From the NCBI GenBank assembly GCA_949841365.1, contig CATKZI010000001.1, forward strand, positions 124,001 through 188,000: a stretch of DNA of 64,000 bases, in the 5' to 3' direction. The notes beneath the pieces are model-generated. The model made no database searches and had not been told where the DNA came from. It worked only from the letters and a program-made list of their open reading frames with translations. This document shows, one piece after another, positions 29,980 through 40,604 of the stretch; position 1 is the first letter of the stretch, and each line of letters begins with the position of its first letter. Position numbers and translations under genes: made by a program. This DNA comes from an uncultured Candidatus Melainabacteria bacterium. Lineage in GTDB: Bacteria > Cyanobacteriota > Vampirovibrionia > Gastranaerophilales > Gastranaerophilaceae.

Positions 29980-31202
29980 TAATCCTGCATATAAGAATTG
30001 AACAACGGTAAGTAAAGTGCTAACGCAAGAACCATAACGATACCGCCGATTACGATAAGCATTATCGGTTCAATCATCTTAGTCATTGTATCAATAATTG
30101 CGTCTAATTTTTTATCAATATAAGAAGTTGCCTGCAAAAGCATATCACCCAAACGACCAGATTGTTCACCCGTTGCAATCATAAATAAAATCATCTTAGG
30201 CATAACCTTTGTTGAACGAAGCGCAACCGAAAGGTGCTGCCCCTGCTGAACTTTTAATGTAGCGGTTTCAATTTTAGTCTTTAATGTGTGATTTGTTAAC
30301 GTCATATTTGCAAGGTACAAACATTCAATAATCGGTACACCCGCATCATAAGCAACCTGCATTACTGCAATAAAGTTTGCGAAGTTTGAGAACTGAATTA
30401 AATCTGTTAAAAGAGGAATTTTTAAAGAAATTTCATCAATTTTTCTCTTACTCGGCTGCCAATTCATTAAAAATGCGCAAGTTCCAAATATTGAACCCAG
30501 AATAATCGGAACAAAGAACCAATAAGTTTTCAGGAAAATACCTGCGCTCATTAACGTTGCCGTAATCCATGGAAGTTCTTTCCCCATACCGTCAAACATT
30601 TCTTTAAATACAGGGAATACAAACATTAACATAACAAGGACGATAATAATTGCCAAAACTATTACGAACATAGGATACATCAATGTTCCGATAACTTTAC
30701 CCCTGATGTTTGCTTCCTTGGTCAACAATTCCAACAAACGTTGTAAGGTTTTTTCCAATTCACCGGAATCTTCACCGGCTTTTACAAGACCGATATAAAT
30801 CTGTCCGAACTGATTCGGGTATTTGGCGATTGTGTCTGCAAAAGTTGCCCCCTGCATAATTTGACGTCTAAGCTCCCTTGCAACAAGTCTTACTTTAAGC
30901 TTTGCTGCATCATTTTCAATAAACATCAAGGATTCAATAATAGGAATACCTGATTGTGCAAGAATTTGCAGAGTTGATGTAAAATCCATTCTATCCTGAA
31001 GCCCCAGTTTTTTAACCTGTCCGCGCGGAATATTTTTTACCTGCTCTTTAGCATCATCTTTGGATTTTTCTTCATAAACTTTTGTAGGAATAAAACCGAG
31101 TTTGCGGATAGATTCGCGGGCTTCACGTAAATCTGCCGCTTCAACTTTTCCTTTAACAATATCTTTGGCGTTTTTAAGTGCTATATAATTATATATTGTC
31201 AT
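29979..31202 (-). CDS. Type II secretion/type IV pilus inner membrane protein (GspF/PilC)
   Basis: LQILAQSGIPIIESL; GEDSGELEKTLQRL; ATGEQSGRLGDML; EPIMLIVIGGIV. Confidence 0.94.
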   Translation of the reverse strand: MTIYNYIALKNAKDIVKGKVEAADLREARESIRKLGFIPTKVYEEKSKDDAKEQVKNIPRGQVKKLGLQDRMDFTSTLQILAQSGIPIIESLMFIENDAAKLKVRLVARELRRQIMQGATFADTIAKYPNQFGQIYIGLVKAGEDSGELEKTLQRLLELLTKEANIRGKVIGTLMYPMFVIVLAIIIVLVMLMFVFPVFKEMFDGMGKELPWITATLMSAGIFLKTYWFFVPIILGSIFGTCAFLMNWQPSKRKIDEISLKIPLLTDLIQFSNFANFIAVMQVAYDAGVPIIECLYLANMTLTNHTLKTKIETATLKVQQGQHLSVALRSTKVMPKMILFMIATGEQSGRLGDMLLQATSYIDKKLDAIIDTMTKMIEPIMLIVIGGIVMVLALALYLPLFNSYMQD

Positions 31203-31210
31203 TACATCTC

Positions 31211-33223
31211 CTATTCATTAACAACCCCGAGAACCCTTACAAATTCATCAATCGTTGTCATGCCGTTAAGTATATGCCCGAGACAAGACTTATGAAGAGT
31301 TTTCATACCGTTATGATTAACTGCTGCTTCTTCAATTTCCAAATCGTGAGCACCTCTGGCAATAAGTTTTTTAATCTCTTTGGTGATAGTCATAATTTCA
31401 TATACACCAAGTCTGCCTTTATATCCTGAAAAACCGCACTTGTTACAGCCTTTTGCTCTATATATCGGTTTTTTCATAAATTCTTGAATATCTTCTTCAT
31501 TTGCCAAAATTTGTCTTGCTTCATCGTGTGTTGCAAAATACTCTTCTTTACAATCATCACACAATCTTCTTACAAGACGTTGTGCAATTACACCTGATAA
31601 AGTTGAAGATACCAAATAATCTTTTGCACCCATTTCAATCATACGGGTAACAGTTGCCGCTGCCGAGTTGGTGTGGACGGTACTTAATACAAGGTGACCT
31701 GTCAATGCGGCAGAAATCGCAATTTCCAGAGTTTCGTAGTCACGAATTTCACCGACAAGAATAATATCAGGGTCTTGTCTTAATATCGCACGCATACAAG
31801 ATGCAAATGTAATACCTGCTTTTGCGTTAATTTGCGATTGGTTAATACCTTCAAGCTTAATTTCTATCGGGTCTTCAATTGTCGTAATATTAACATCTTC
31901 ATCATTCAAACTTTTTAATACAGAGTACAAGGTAGTTGTTTTACCTGAACCTGTAGGACCTGATGTCAGGATAATACCGTTCGGACAACTTACCATATTT
32001 TTGATTTTTGCAATATCTTCCGCAGTTCCGCCGACAAGATTAATATTTTTATCCGCAGCGTTCAAGCTGACCGCAGGTGCCAAGATACGGATACAAACCT
32101 TCTCTTTGCCCGATACGGGAAGTGTATTAATACGGAAGTCATATGAACCGTTTTTATATTTAATCGAGAATGTACCATCCTGAGGACGCCTATGTTCTGC
32201 GATATTCATTCTTGAAAGAACTTTAAAACGAGCAATTACCTGCGTTTCAACCTTTGGCGGAATATCAAGAACCTTTTGAAGCATACCGTCTTTTCTGTAA
32301 CGTACGATATACCCTTCAAGTCTGGGTTCTATGTGAATATCGGAAACTTTATTATCAATACCGTTAGTAATAATTTGGTTTACGAATTTTGCAACAGAAC
32401 CTGTTGAATCTTTCAACTGACTGTCAACCATTTCCGCAAGAGATTCTTCTACTTCAAACTCTTCAGATTCTTCCTCAATTTCTTTGATGATTTTTTCAGT
32501 CTCTTTCTTCTGTTCCGAGAAGAAAGTGTTTAATGAGTTTTCAAACTCATAATGAGTCATCAACAATTGCTTAGGATTTTGACCAGTCAAATAAATAATA
32601 TCTTTTAAGATATCAGGTTTAACAGGAGTTACAACCCCCAAAATCAAAGTTTTGCCATCAGAAGATATCGGAATAATTTTATTGGTTTTAATAAAATCTT
32701 CCGGAAGCATTTTAACGAATTTATCTTGTGACGCAAGCTGTTCAGGAGTTACAAGATCATAACCGGTTTGAAGGTGCAATATTTCTTTCAACTGTTCAAG
32801 AGTAATCAGCCCGAGTTTAAATAATGTTGAACCAATCGGTTGTTTCTGACGCTTGCTTTCTGCCAATGCCTGAAGCAACTGAACATCATTGATATAACCT
32901 TTTTGAACAAGGAGTTCACCAAGTTTGACCTGTTTAGAAGTTCCATCGTCAACAGTTCCTTTTTGCATTTCATTTTTCAAAACTGAAATAAGGTCAATTA
33001 AATCCTGATCCGGAACTTGAATAAACTTAACTTGCTGAGGAAAATATTCTTTTAATTTCAGGTTAATAACTTCTTTATCCGAAGTAGAATTTATCGCTGT
33101 AAACAGATAATTGTCTTTAACACTAATTGGAACAAACTTATATTGTTCCAATAGTGTAGTTTCGACTTTATTCAGTATCTGCATATTGACACTGTTTTTT
33201 AATCTGTTTAGTAATTCGTTCAT
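31211..33223 (-). CDS. Type II secretion/type IV pilus assembly ATPase (GspE/PilB)
   Basis: LTSGPTGSGKTTTLYSVLKSLN; ILVGEIRDYETLEIAISAALTGHLVLSTVHTN; CxxC zinc motifs. Confidence 0.96.
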   Translation of the reverse strand: MNELLNRLKNSVNMQILNKVETTLLEQYKFVPISVKDNYLFTAINSTSDKEVINLKLKEYFPQQVKFIQVPDQDLIDLISVLKNEMQKGTVDDGTSKQVKLGELLVQKGYINDVQLLQALAESKRQKQPIGSTLFKLGLITLEQLKEILHLQTGYDLVTPEQLASQDKFVKMLPEDFIKTNKIIPISSDGKTLILGVVTPVKPDILKDIIYLTGQNPKQLLMTHYEFENSLNTFFSEQKKETEKIIKEIEEESEEFEVEESLAEMVDSQLKDSTGSVAKFVNQIITNGIDNKVSDIHIEPRLEGYIVRYRKDGMLQKVLDIPPKVETQVIARFKVLSRMNIAEHRRPQDGTFSIKYKNGSYDFRINTLPVSGKEKVCIRILAPAVSLNAADKNINLVGGTAEDIAKIKNMVSCPNGIILTSGPTGSGKTTTLYSVLKSLNDEDVNITTIEDPIEIKLEGINQSQINAKAGITFASCMRAILRQDPDIILVGEIRDYETLEIAISAALTGHLVLSTVHTNSAAATVTRMIEMGAKDYLVSSTLSGVIAQRLVRRLCDDCKEEYFATHDEARQILANEEDIQEFMKKPIYRAKGCNKCGFSGYKGRLGVYEIMTITKEIKKLIARGAHDLEIEEAAVNHNGMKTLHKSCLGHILNGMTTIDEFVRVLGVVNE

Positions 33224-33237
33224 ATTATTATTTTAGT

Positions 33238-35094
33238 CTATAATGTATCAGTATTTCCAACTGCATCCTCCGTATCAGTAATAATTTTCGGAGTAAGCAT
33301 TATTACCATTTCATTCTTAGCCTTTGTTGAAGTTGTTGATCTGAATAGAGCGCCAATTCCCGGGATATCACCAAGAACAGGAACTTTACCTATTGTTTTT
33401 TGTTCTTCTTCGTTAATCAAACCTGCGATAACAAGAGTTTCGCCGTCTTTAATTCTGATATTTTTCAAGTCAAGATTTCTGTTTGAAAGCAATGTTGCTG
33501 CGACATAAGTACCTGCAGAGTCTTGTGCCGGAACTTGTTCCAAAATAGTTTTGTATTCAGGTTTAATATTCAATGTTACATAACCGTCAGGACTGATAAA
33601 TGCTGACAATGTCATTGTAATACCTGCATCACTTTCAATGTTATATGTTCTTGTAACCATTGTACCGCCTGTGTAAGCAGTCATTTCTGATTCTGTAGAT
33701 TCAATATAATCTTTGGTAACTTCGATTGTAGCTTCTTCACCGTTTGTAATTAAAATTTTCGGATTAGAAACAACTCTGCCCTTTGCGTTTCTTACAAGAT
33801 AGTTAATTGCATATGATATAGTCATAGGACCGTTAAATTTTGTCAAAGTATTGATAAGTTTAGGTTCTTCACTACTCATATCCCAAACTTCATATCCGCT
33901 GCCTTTGAAAAATATAGGGTGTAACGGGTCTGTTTTTGTTGATTCGCCGTCAAATGAAGCTGAGAATGTTTTGCTTAAGAAAGTCCAGTTGTTCTGTAAA
34001 GTTTTGCTGCCTGATTCGTTTAACTCAATTACAGCAACTTCCAAGTATGCCTGCGGTTGTTTTTTATCAGTATGAGATATAAAATCTCTTATCATTTCAA
34101 TCTGTTGTTCAGAACCGCCGACAACACTAATAGTTCCTAACTGAGAATAGTAAGCAACGGTTAAATTCTGTAGCCCCAAAGAAGCCATTGAACCGCCGGC
34201 TTTGCCTTCTTGAGTACAAGCAACAGTACCTTCGTTCAATGTTATTGCACTGCTACCGCCACCGCCGGATGAACCACCGCTATCAGCAGCAAAACCTGTT
34301 ACAATACCTGCTGCTCCACCTGTAGCACCACCTTTGTCACCTCCACCGGAACCGCCATCACCACCTGATGAGCCGCCTGTTGAAGGCAAAAGCATATCAC
34401 AAATCATTGTTGCCATTTCGGCAGGAGTTGTGTGATTTACTTTAAATGTTGTTGTTTGAGGTTTTCTATCAAATTTATCTACAATTTTCTTTGCTATTGC
34501 AACATCATTTTTAGAGCCAAAAACAATCAATTCGTTTGTTGACGGATTAACAGTCACAATGTCAGAACCTGAAAGTCCGGGTTTTTGCATTGCGTATATA
34601 TTTTTATTTAAGAATTCGGCAAGGGTAGATGCGCTGACATATTTAACAGGAATTAATGTCATATCCTGTTTACCCATATTAAATTCTTTATCACCGGCTT
34701 TTGCAATGATAATAGTTCCATCTTCAACGACATAGTTCAAACCTGTAATTCCAAGAACCATATCGAAAGCTTTATCTAAGGGCACATCAACCAAATCAAG
34801 AGTAACTTCGCCGTCTACAGATTTATGGAAAACAATATTCATACCAGCTTTATCGGCAAACATTCTCAAGACTTGTTTCACATCAGAATCTCTAAGAGAA
34901 ATACTGATAGGGGTTTTAGTCTTAATATAGCTTACATCCCCCTTCAATTGAAGTGAATATTCGCCGTTCTCACTACTATTACGAAGTTTTGGTCTTTCGT
35001 TTTCCATCGCAGCGGAAGTTAACAATATGTTTGAACCTACAAACATTGTTAACATTAAACTTGCAATAAATTTTTTTGAAAAATTATTTCCCAT
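33238..35094 (-). CDS. Secretin (GspD/PilQ family)
   Basis: STN-like N-term; C-term ETLVIAGLINEEEQKTIGKVPVLGDIPGIGALFRS. Confidence 0.95.
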   Translation of the reverse strand: MGNNFSKKFIASLMLTMFVGSNILLTSAAMENERPKLRNSSENGEYSLQLKGDVSYIKTKTPISISLRDSDVKQVLRMFADKAGMNIVFHKSVDGEVTLDLVDVPLDKAFDMVLGITGLNYVVEDGTIIIAKAGDKEFNMGKQDMTLIPVKYVSASTLAEFLNKNIYAMQKPGLSGSDIVTVNPSTNELIVFGSKNDVAIAKKIVDKFDRKPQTTTFKVNHTTPAEMATMICDMLLPSTGGSSGGDGGSGGGDKGGATGGAAGIVTGFAADSGGSSGGGGSSAITLNEGTVACTQEGKAGGSMASLGLQNLTVAYYSQLGTISVVGGSEQQIEMIRDFISHTDKKQPQAYLEVAVIELNESGSKTLQNNWTFLSKTFSASFDGESTKTDPLHPIFFKGSGYEVWDMSSEEPKLINTLTKFNGPMTISYAINYLVRNAKGRVVSNPKILITNGEEATIEVTKDYIESTESEMTAYTGGTMVTRTYNIESDAGITMTLSAFISPDGYVTLNIKPEYKTILEQVPAQDSAGTYVAATLLSNRNLDLKNIRIKDGETLVIAGLINEEEQKTIGKVPVLGDIPGIGALFRSTTSTKAKNEMVIMLTPKIITDTEDAVGNTDTL

Positions 35095-35106
35095 ATTTGC
35101 TCCTGC

Positions 35107-35817
35107 TTATTTATTTGCTGAATTTTTACGACCGCCAAATTTGCTTTCCAAATTTGAAACCGTATTAAAGTTAATACCTTCACCTGTAAACAGTTCACCG
35201 ACACCGGCTTTATAAACATTTGCACCGTTTTGAACCGTTACCTGATCTCTGCCGATTGATAATACCTTGTAATTATTGATAATATCACCGGTTCTTACCA
35301 AATAATCCGAACCGCTTATATTCAATATTGCAGACGGATTAAATCTGTCATACATAATTCCTGAAACTTTTGTAGAAATAACATCAGTAGCTGTTGTATC
35401 TACAGTAATAGTTTCGGGCGGAGGCAATAAATCAAACCCATATTTTGGTTTTGGTTTCGAGTCCGCATTTTCATGTTCAGGGAGAAACGGGTCAGATCTG
35501 CCCATATCCTCAACTGACATAGCGACCATTGACGAATTCTTAGCTGTCTGATCCGCAACTATAGATACATCGTCAGGTGCAATAGCACCATTTACACCAT
35601 CATCGCCGACTTTAACATTTTCTTTAGGAAGCTCTGCAGGCGTATTAATAACAACATCTTCATCTGCAATATTGCCTTGCGTGCATCCTGTTGTATTTAC
35701 CGTAATTACAGCTAAAAGTATCACCGCAAGAACCGCACCGACACTTTTCCTCAAGCTCCATGAACGTTGTTTTATTTCATTTTCTTCGTTTAGTATGTCT
35801 GTAAAGCTCTTAATCAC
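35107..35817 (-). CDS. Pilus assembly PilP-like / PulC-like protein
   Basis: MSVEDMGRSDPFLP...VSGIMYDRFNPSAILNISGSDYLVRTGDIINNYKVLSIGRDQVTV; in secretin operon. Confidence 0.7.
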   Translation of the reverse strand: MIKSFTDILNEENEIKQRSWSLRKSVGAVLAVILLAVITVNTTGCTQGNIADEDVVINTPAELPKENVKVGDDGVNGAIAPDDVSIVADQTAKNSSMVAMSVEDMGRSDPFLPEHENADSKPKPKYGFDLLPPPETITVDTTATDVISTKVSGIMYDRFNPSAILNISGSDYLVRTGDIINNYKVLSIGRDQVTVQNGANVYKAGVGELFTGEGINFNTVSNLESKFGGRKNSANK

Positions 35818-35962
35818 TTACCACCTATTCCTATTTACATCCTGTTTCATTATATAAAAATGTAATCAATATAGTATCAGTTATTTAGTGTATTTAATTC
35901 AAGAAAAACACACAATAATAACATTAGTTATTTTAACATAATCATAAATATTAGGCAAAATA

Positions 35963-36835
35963 TTAAGATTGGAAGTTATTGGTAATTGTATAAATATATT
36001 CTAAAATTTGGTCAAAATATCCTAAATCAGAATTACCTTCTAATACAAAATCAGCATATTCTCGGCATGGAATAACATATTTTTCGCCCGCACTAATCAA
36101 ATAATTCCAATGTTTCAAGGTATTTTCTTCATCCTGATTGCGTTCTGTCATTGCACGCTTAATAAATCTTTCACGTCTTATATCATTATCGGTTTCAATA
36201 TAAATTCTTACATCAAACAAGTCTTTAACATCTTCATACATTGTTGCAATACCTTCAACTACAACAATTTTATTTGAACAGACTTGCTGTGCATGAGGAA
36301 TTGAAACTCCAGTACCGTTAGGAACATATTTGGGTGCTAAGATAGTTTCTCCATGGGACAATGCTTCCAAATCATTTTTAAGCAATTCCAACTGGAAACT
36401 TGACGGAGCATCAACATCATAGCCGTTATCGGTTAAATTATCAAAGCTTCCGTATTTTTTAATCAACTCGGAAATGTCGTTAAAATAATTATCTGTACTT
36501 AAAACAGAAACGGGCATTGAGAGTTGTTCTATAATATTTTTAATTTCTTTGCAGATTGTAGATTTTCCTGATGCAGATTCCCCCGTGATACCGACAAGCA
36601 GACGCTTAGAAGGGTTATTTATCAAACGTTTGGTAAACCTTGAAATAAACGTCGGGTTTACGACTTTAAATATCGGGGTATTACAGCGCTTGTCATAGGC
36701 TAAAATCTGCTTAAACTTGGCTTGAAGATAAAACGCGAGGAGTTCTCTGCCTGTTTTCGAATTAAAATCGGGTTTTAGGATTTTATCTTCGGAATTTAGT
36801 TCTTTATCAATGAGTAATTGCATCACATTTTCCAT
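35963..36835 (-). CDS. Uridine kinase-like P-loop kinase
   Basis: LLVGITGESASGKSTICKEI; STDNYFNDIS; DAPSSFQLELL. Confidence 0.85.
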   Translation of the reverse strand: MENVMQLLIDKELNSEDKILKPDFNSKTGRELLAFYLQAKFKQILAYDKRCNTPIFKVVNPTFISRFTKRLINNPSKRLLVGITGESASGKSTICKEIKNIIEQLSMPVSVLSTDNYFNDISELIKKYGSFDNLTDNGYDVDAPSSFQLELLKNDLEALSHGETILAPKYVPNGTGVSIPHAQQVCSNKIVVVEGIATMYEDVKDLFDVRIYIETDNDIRRERFIKRAMTERNQDEENTLKHWNYLISAGEKYVIPCREYADFVLEGNSDLGYFDQILEYIYTITNNFQS

Positions 36836-36879
36836 ATTAAATTTATATGAAAGATATAATACATGAGAAAAAAAATTTT

Positions 36880-37340
36880 TGCTAGTGTAATATAAAAAAT
36901 TTTACATAATAAATATTACCGGTACTACGTACGTAGCCAAATTAGGTATTGTATAAACTTATTAACTACCTTATTATGCCCTTGCGCGGGCAGCGGAAAC
37001 TTTGTGTGGACAAAGTTCCACAAAACTCGCCACACACTGCGTTCACTAATAATCTGTACGGCTCAACCTGAGCGAGTGTAAACTCTCTTTCATTAGAACA
37101 ATACACTCGCTTGAAAATCTCTCGCCTACAATTATTGTTCACTCCGTTATCGTGGCATTACTATTCAACAATCACTACTTAACGAAACGATAACAGGTCA
37201 GTCATTGTTTGAGCAAAGCGAGTTTGACTGACTTGGGTTGAGTTTAGTAGTGATTAAACGGTTAGCGTGTTTTCTTTTCTTATGTTTATTCTTTTCTTTT
37301 GCATCGCAACAAAAGAAAAGAATAGACAACAGTTTTGCTT
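36880..37340. other. Noncoding region rich in inverted repeats
   Basis: At least seven inverted repeats in about 400 bp between udk-like gene and recF. Confidence 0.6.
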
Positions 37341-37357
37341 GATGGAAATAATGTATT

Positions 37358-38461
37358 TTATGTTACTTGCCCATTATATATGTTATATATTTTTACATCT
37401 TTCAAAAACTCATCTTCAAACAAAATAGTATCAACCGACGTAATAATAGTTTGAGTATTAGGGTTAATAGATTTTAAAAGATAATTTTGTCTTAAATCAT
37501 CAAGTTCCGCAAGGACATCATCAAGAAGCAATATCGGTTCATCGCCTGTTTTTGAGGTAATCATATCAAGTTCCGATAATTTTAACGAAAGTACAACAGT
37601 TCTTTGCTGACCTTGAGAGGCATATTTCACAGCCTCATTATTATTTATATAGAATATAATATCATCCCTGTGCGGACCGACACATGCCTGCCCTCTGCGA
37701 AGTTCTTCTCCCTTTCGCTCGTCAAGCGACAAATGAAATGCTGAAGCTATTTCTTCCAATTCGCTTTGTCCGTTTAAAAAAGAGCAGTCATAATCAATTT
37801 TTAATTCTTCCGTTTCGCTTATAATACGATGCTTTTCACGTGCCGTACGCTCAATTTCTTTCAGAAATTTTTTGCGCAGAAATATTATATTACTTCCCGT
37901 AATAACAAGCTGTTCGTTATAAACATCCAACAATGTAGAATTTAAATTCCCTGTTTTCAAATATTCTTTAAGCAAGTTATTTTTTTGGATGCGAATTTTA
38001 TCATACTTAGAAAGTCTTTCATCATATGCAGGATAAATCTGCGAAATAGCTCTATCAAGCCAGTCGCGCCTGTCAGAAGGGTTTCCTCTAAGCAAAAGCA
38101 AATCCGCAGTCGAAAAAAGAACTGTTTTTAACACCGACTTAAAATTTTTGGGAGTAGTTTTAACCTTATTAACAGCAAGTTCGCGTTTTTTCTCATTTGA
38201 ATAAGAATAGTCCAATTCGACGTCAGTATCGTTTTTTACAAGGTTACAGTTAATTTCAGCCTTTTCAGCTTCAAAATTAATAAGTTCAATATTATTTGAT
38301 GTTCTTGGAGATTTGAGTGCCGAAAGAAAATAGATGCTTTCCAGAATATTTGTTTTCCCTTGTGCGTTTTTCCCTATAATAAGAACTTTCGCTGATGCCA
38401 AATCCAGCGTTAATTCCTTGCAATTCCTATAATTTGTAAGACTTAAATCCCTCAATCTCAT
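37358..38461 (-). CDS. recF: DNA replication and repair protein RecF
   Basis: MRLRDLSLTNYRNCKELTL; IIGKNAQGKTNILESIYFLS; ILLLDDVLAELD. Confidence 0.95.
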   Translation of the reverse strand: MRLRDLSLTNYRNCKELTLDLASAKVLIIGKNAQGKTNILESIYFLSALKSPRTSNNIELINFEAEKAEINCNLVKNDTDVELDYSYSNEKKRELAVNKVKTTPKNFKSVLKTVLFSTADLLLLRGNPSDRRDWLDRAISQIYPAYDERLSKYDKIRIQKNNLLKEYLKTGNLNSTLLDVYNEQLVITGSNIIFLRKKFLKEIERTAREKHRIISETEELKIDYDCSFLNGQSELEEIASAFHLSLDERKGEELRRGQACVGPHRDDIIFYINNNEAVKYASQGQQRTVVLSLKLSELDMITSKTGDEPILLLDDVLAELDDLRQNYLLKSINPNTQTIITSVDTILFEDEFLKDVKIYNIYNGQVT

Positions 38462-38544
38462 AAAATAAATTATACCTCAAATATATGATTTATTGACAAA
38501 CCTTAAACTATATAATAAGTATGGAAAATAATAAAGGAAAATAA

Positions 38545-38799
38545 ATGTTACCGATTATTTCAGAAGAAAATGCTGCAATAGCTTTTAGTGAAATCTTTAA
38601 GGACATGCCCTCATGGCGCAAACAAATGATTCACTATATTAAAGAAGAAAATCCGGAAATTAACACAGCTATAATAGAAGCTGCAAACAAAACCGATTTA
38701 GACCCGAAAGCTGTTGCACTGGGGGCATATATGACATACGCCCTTATTGAACTTGCAATGAAAGATAATGATGCATTAATGAATTTTCAGGAAGGGTAA
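38545..38799 (+). CDS. Small hypothetical protein
   Basis: ORF immediately upstream of pilT, RBS aaaggaaaataa. Confidence 0.65.
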   Translation: MLPIISEENAAIAFSEIFKDMPSWRKQMIHYIKEENPEINTAIIEAANKTDLDPKAVALGAYMTYALIELAMKDNDALMNFQEG

Positions 38800-38802
38800 A
38801 AT

Positions 38803-39867
38803 ATGCTGATAGAAGAACTTTTAGAAAAACTGGTAGAATTAGGCGGTTCAGACTTGCACATTTCGAGCAACCTGCCTCCTGCAGCACGTATTGACGGAAA
38901 ATTACAAAGACTTGATTATCCACCTCTAAGTCCGGATGATGTGGAAGCTTTATTATTCCCGATGCTTTCAAACGAACAAAGACGTACGCTTGAACAGACC
39001 TGGGAACTTGACTTTTCATACGGTATTGAAGGTTTAAGCCGTTTCAGGGTTAACTTCTACAAAGACAAAGGCAACTATGCGGCTGCATTCAGAACAATTA
39101 CATCAATCGTACCTTCTTTTGACAAACTGGGCTTGCCGGAAGTTGTAAGAAAACAAGCAGATCAGCCAAGGGGTCTTATCCTTGTAACAGGACCTACAGG
39201 TTCAGGTAAATCAACTACACTTGCTGCAATGATTGACTATATAAATGCAAACAGAGCAGAACATATTTTGACAATTGAAGACCCTATAGAGTTTGTTCAC
39301 ACATCAAAACAAAGTATTATTCACCAGCGTGAACTCGGCATGGATACAAGATCTTTCGCAAATGCTCTTAAATCTGCACTTCGTGAAGACCCTGATATTA
39401 TTCTGGTAGGTGAGATGCGTGACCATGAAACTATCGCACTTGCATTAACAGCCGCAGAAACAGGGCACTTAGTTTTCGGAACACTTCACACTTCATCTGC
39501 AGCACAAACAATTGACCGTATCATTGACGTATTCCCCGAAGGACAACAGCAACAAATTCGTGTACAGCTTGCAAACTCACTTCGTGCAGTATTCTCGCAA
39601 ACACTTTTACAAAAAGTTCAGCCGGACGGAAGCAAAAAAGGTCGTGTAATGGCACAGGAAATCATGCTTGTAACTCCTGCGATTGCAAACCTTATCCGTG
39701 AAGCAAAAGCTGCACAAATTTATTCAACAATTCAGATGAATCAGGCAATGGGTATGCAAACCCTTGAAATGGCTCTTTCAAATCTTTATAAACAAGGGTT
39801 GATTACGATAGAGGATGCGCTTCAAAAATCCTCAAGACCTGATGAACTTAAACGTTTAATGAATTAA
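38803..39867 (+). CDS. pilT: Twitching motility protein PilT
   Basis: GGSDLHISSNLPPAARIDGKL; LVTGPTGSGKSTTLAAMIDYIN; VGEMRDHETIALALTAAETGHLVFGTLHTSSA. Confidence 0.96.
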   Translation: MLIEELLEKLVELGGSDLHISSNLPPAARIDGKLQRLDYPPLSPDDVEALLFPMLSNEQRRTLEQTWELDFSYGIEGLSRFRVNFYKDKGNYAAAFRTITSIVPSFDKLGLPEVVRKQADQPRGLILVTGPTGSGKSTTLAAMIDYINANRAEHILTIEDPIEFVHTSKQSIIHQRELGMDTRSFANALKSALREDPDIILVGEMRDHETIALALTAAETGHLVFGTLHTSSAAQTIDRIIDVFPEGQQQQIRVQLANSLRAVFSQTLLQKVQPDGSKKGRVMAQEIMLVTPAIANLIREAKAAQIYSTIQMNQAMGMQTLEMALSNLYKQGLITIEDALQKSSRPDELKRLMN

Positions 39868-39929
39868 ATTTGACTTAAAATTTCTTGATATAAGCGCAAA
39901 AATAAATATTTTTGCGCTTATATACTTAT

Positions 39930-40544
39930 ATGAGAATTTCATCAATTATAAAAAATACAGTAATAATAGGTGTTACAACAGGTGCATTAACTGCGGGTGC
40001 TTCAAAAGTGCACGCAACTTCTACATTAAATGAAGATAAGGTTGAACTACAGTATAAAGTTAAACCATCCGGTTCATTTGAAGAACATATATTAAACAAT
40101 GCGCCAAGCCCGATTTTAAAATTTAAAGGTGTAAAGAAAACAGCAAAATTCGTTGTAGATATAACCAATAATATTCTATACCACTACAACCAATTAGGTG
40201 AAGCTATTGGTGCGTACTCAGTAGCAACAGGCAAATCTTCTTCCCCAACACATACAGGCTATAGAGTAGTTACTCATGTCGAAACATATCCATATACAAC
40301 AGCACCGAAAACAACCAAAAGACGTAATGATCCCAAAAGTTACGGACCTAAAATAATTTGTCTGGAAACAATAGATTTAGAAACAGGAGAAAAAGGTGTA
40401 ACAGGAGAGTTTATACACGGGAACAACAATCCTGCAAGTTTAGGCAAAAAAGCATCCCACGGATGTGTCAGAATGGATAATGAAGTTATAAAATATCTCA
40501 GTTCTCTGGTTAAACGCGGAGATTTTGTAATCATAAAAAAATAG
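39930..40544 (+). CDS. L,D-transpeptidase (YkuD domain)
   Basis: GEFIHGNNNPASLGKKASHGCVRMDN; signal peptide. Confidence 0.93.
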   Translation: MRISSIIKNTVIIGVTTGALTAGASKVHATSTLNEDKVELQYKVKPSGSFEEHILNNAPSPILKFKGVKKTAKFVVDITNNILYHYNQLGEAIGAYSVATGKSSSPTHTGYRVVTHVETYPYTTAPKTTKRRNDPKSYGPKIICLETIDLETGEKGVTGEFIHGNNNPASLGKKASHGCVRMDNEVIKYLSSLVKRGDFVIIKK

Positions 40545-40604
40545 AGTAAGATTTTTATATTTATGTTAAAATTTTATTATCACATAACAAAGAGGAAGTA
40601 TAAA

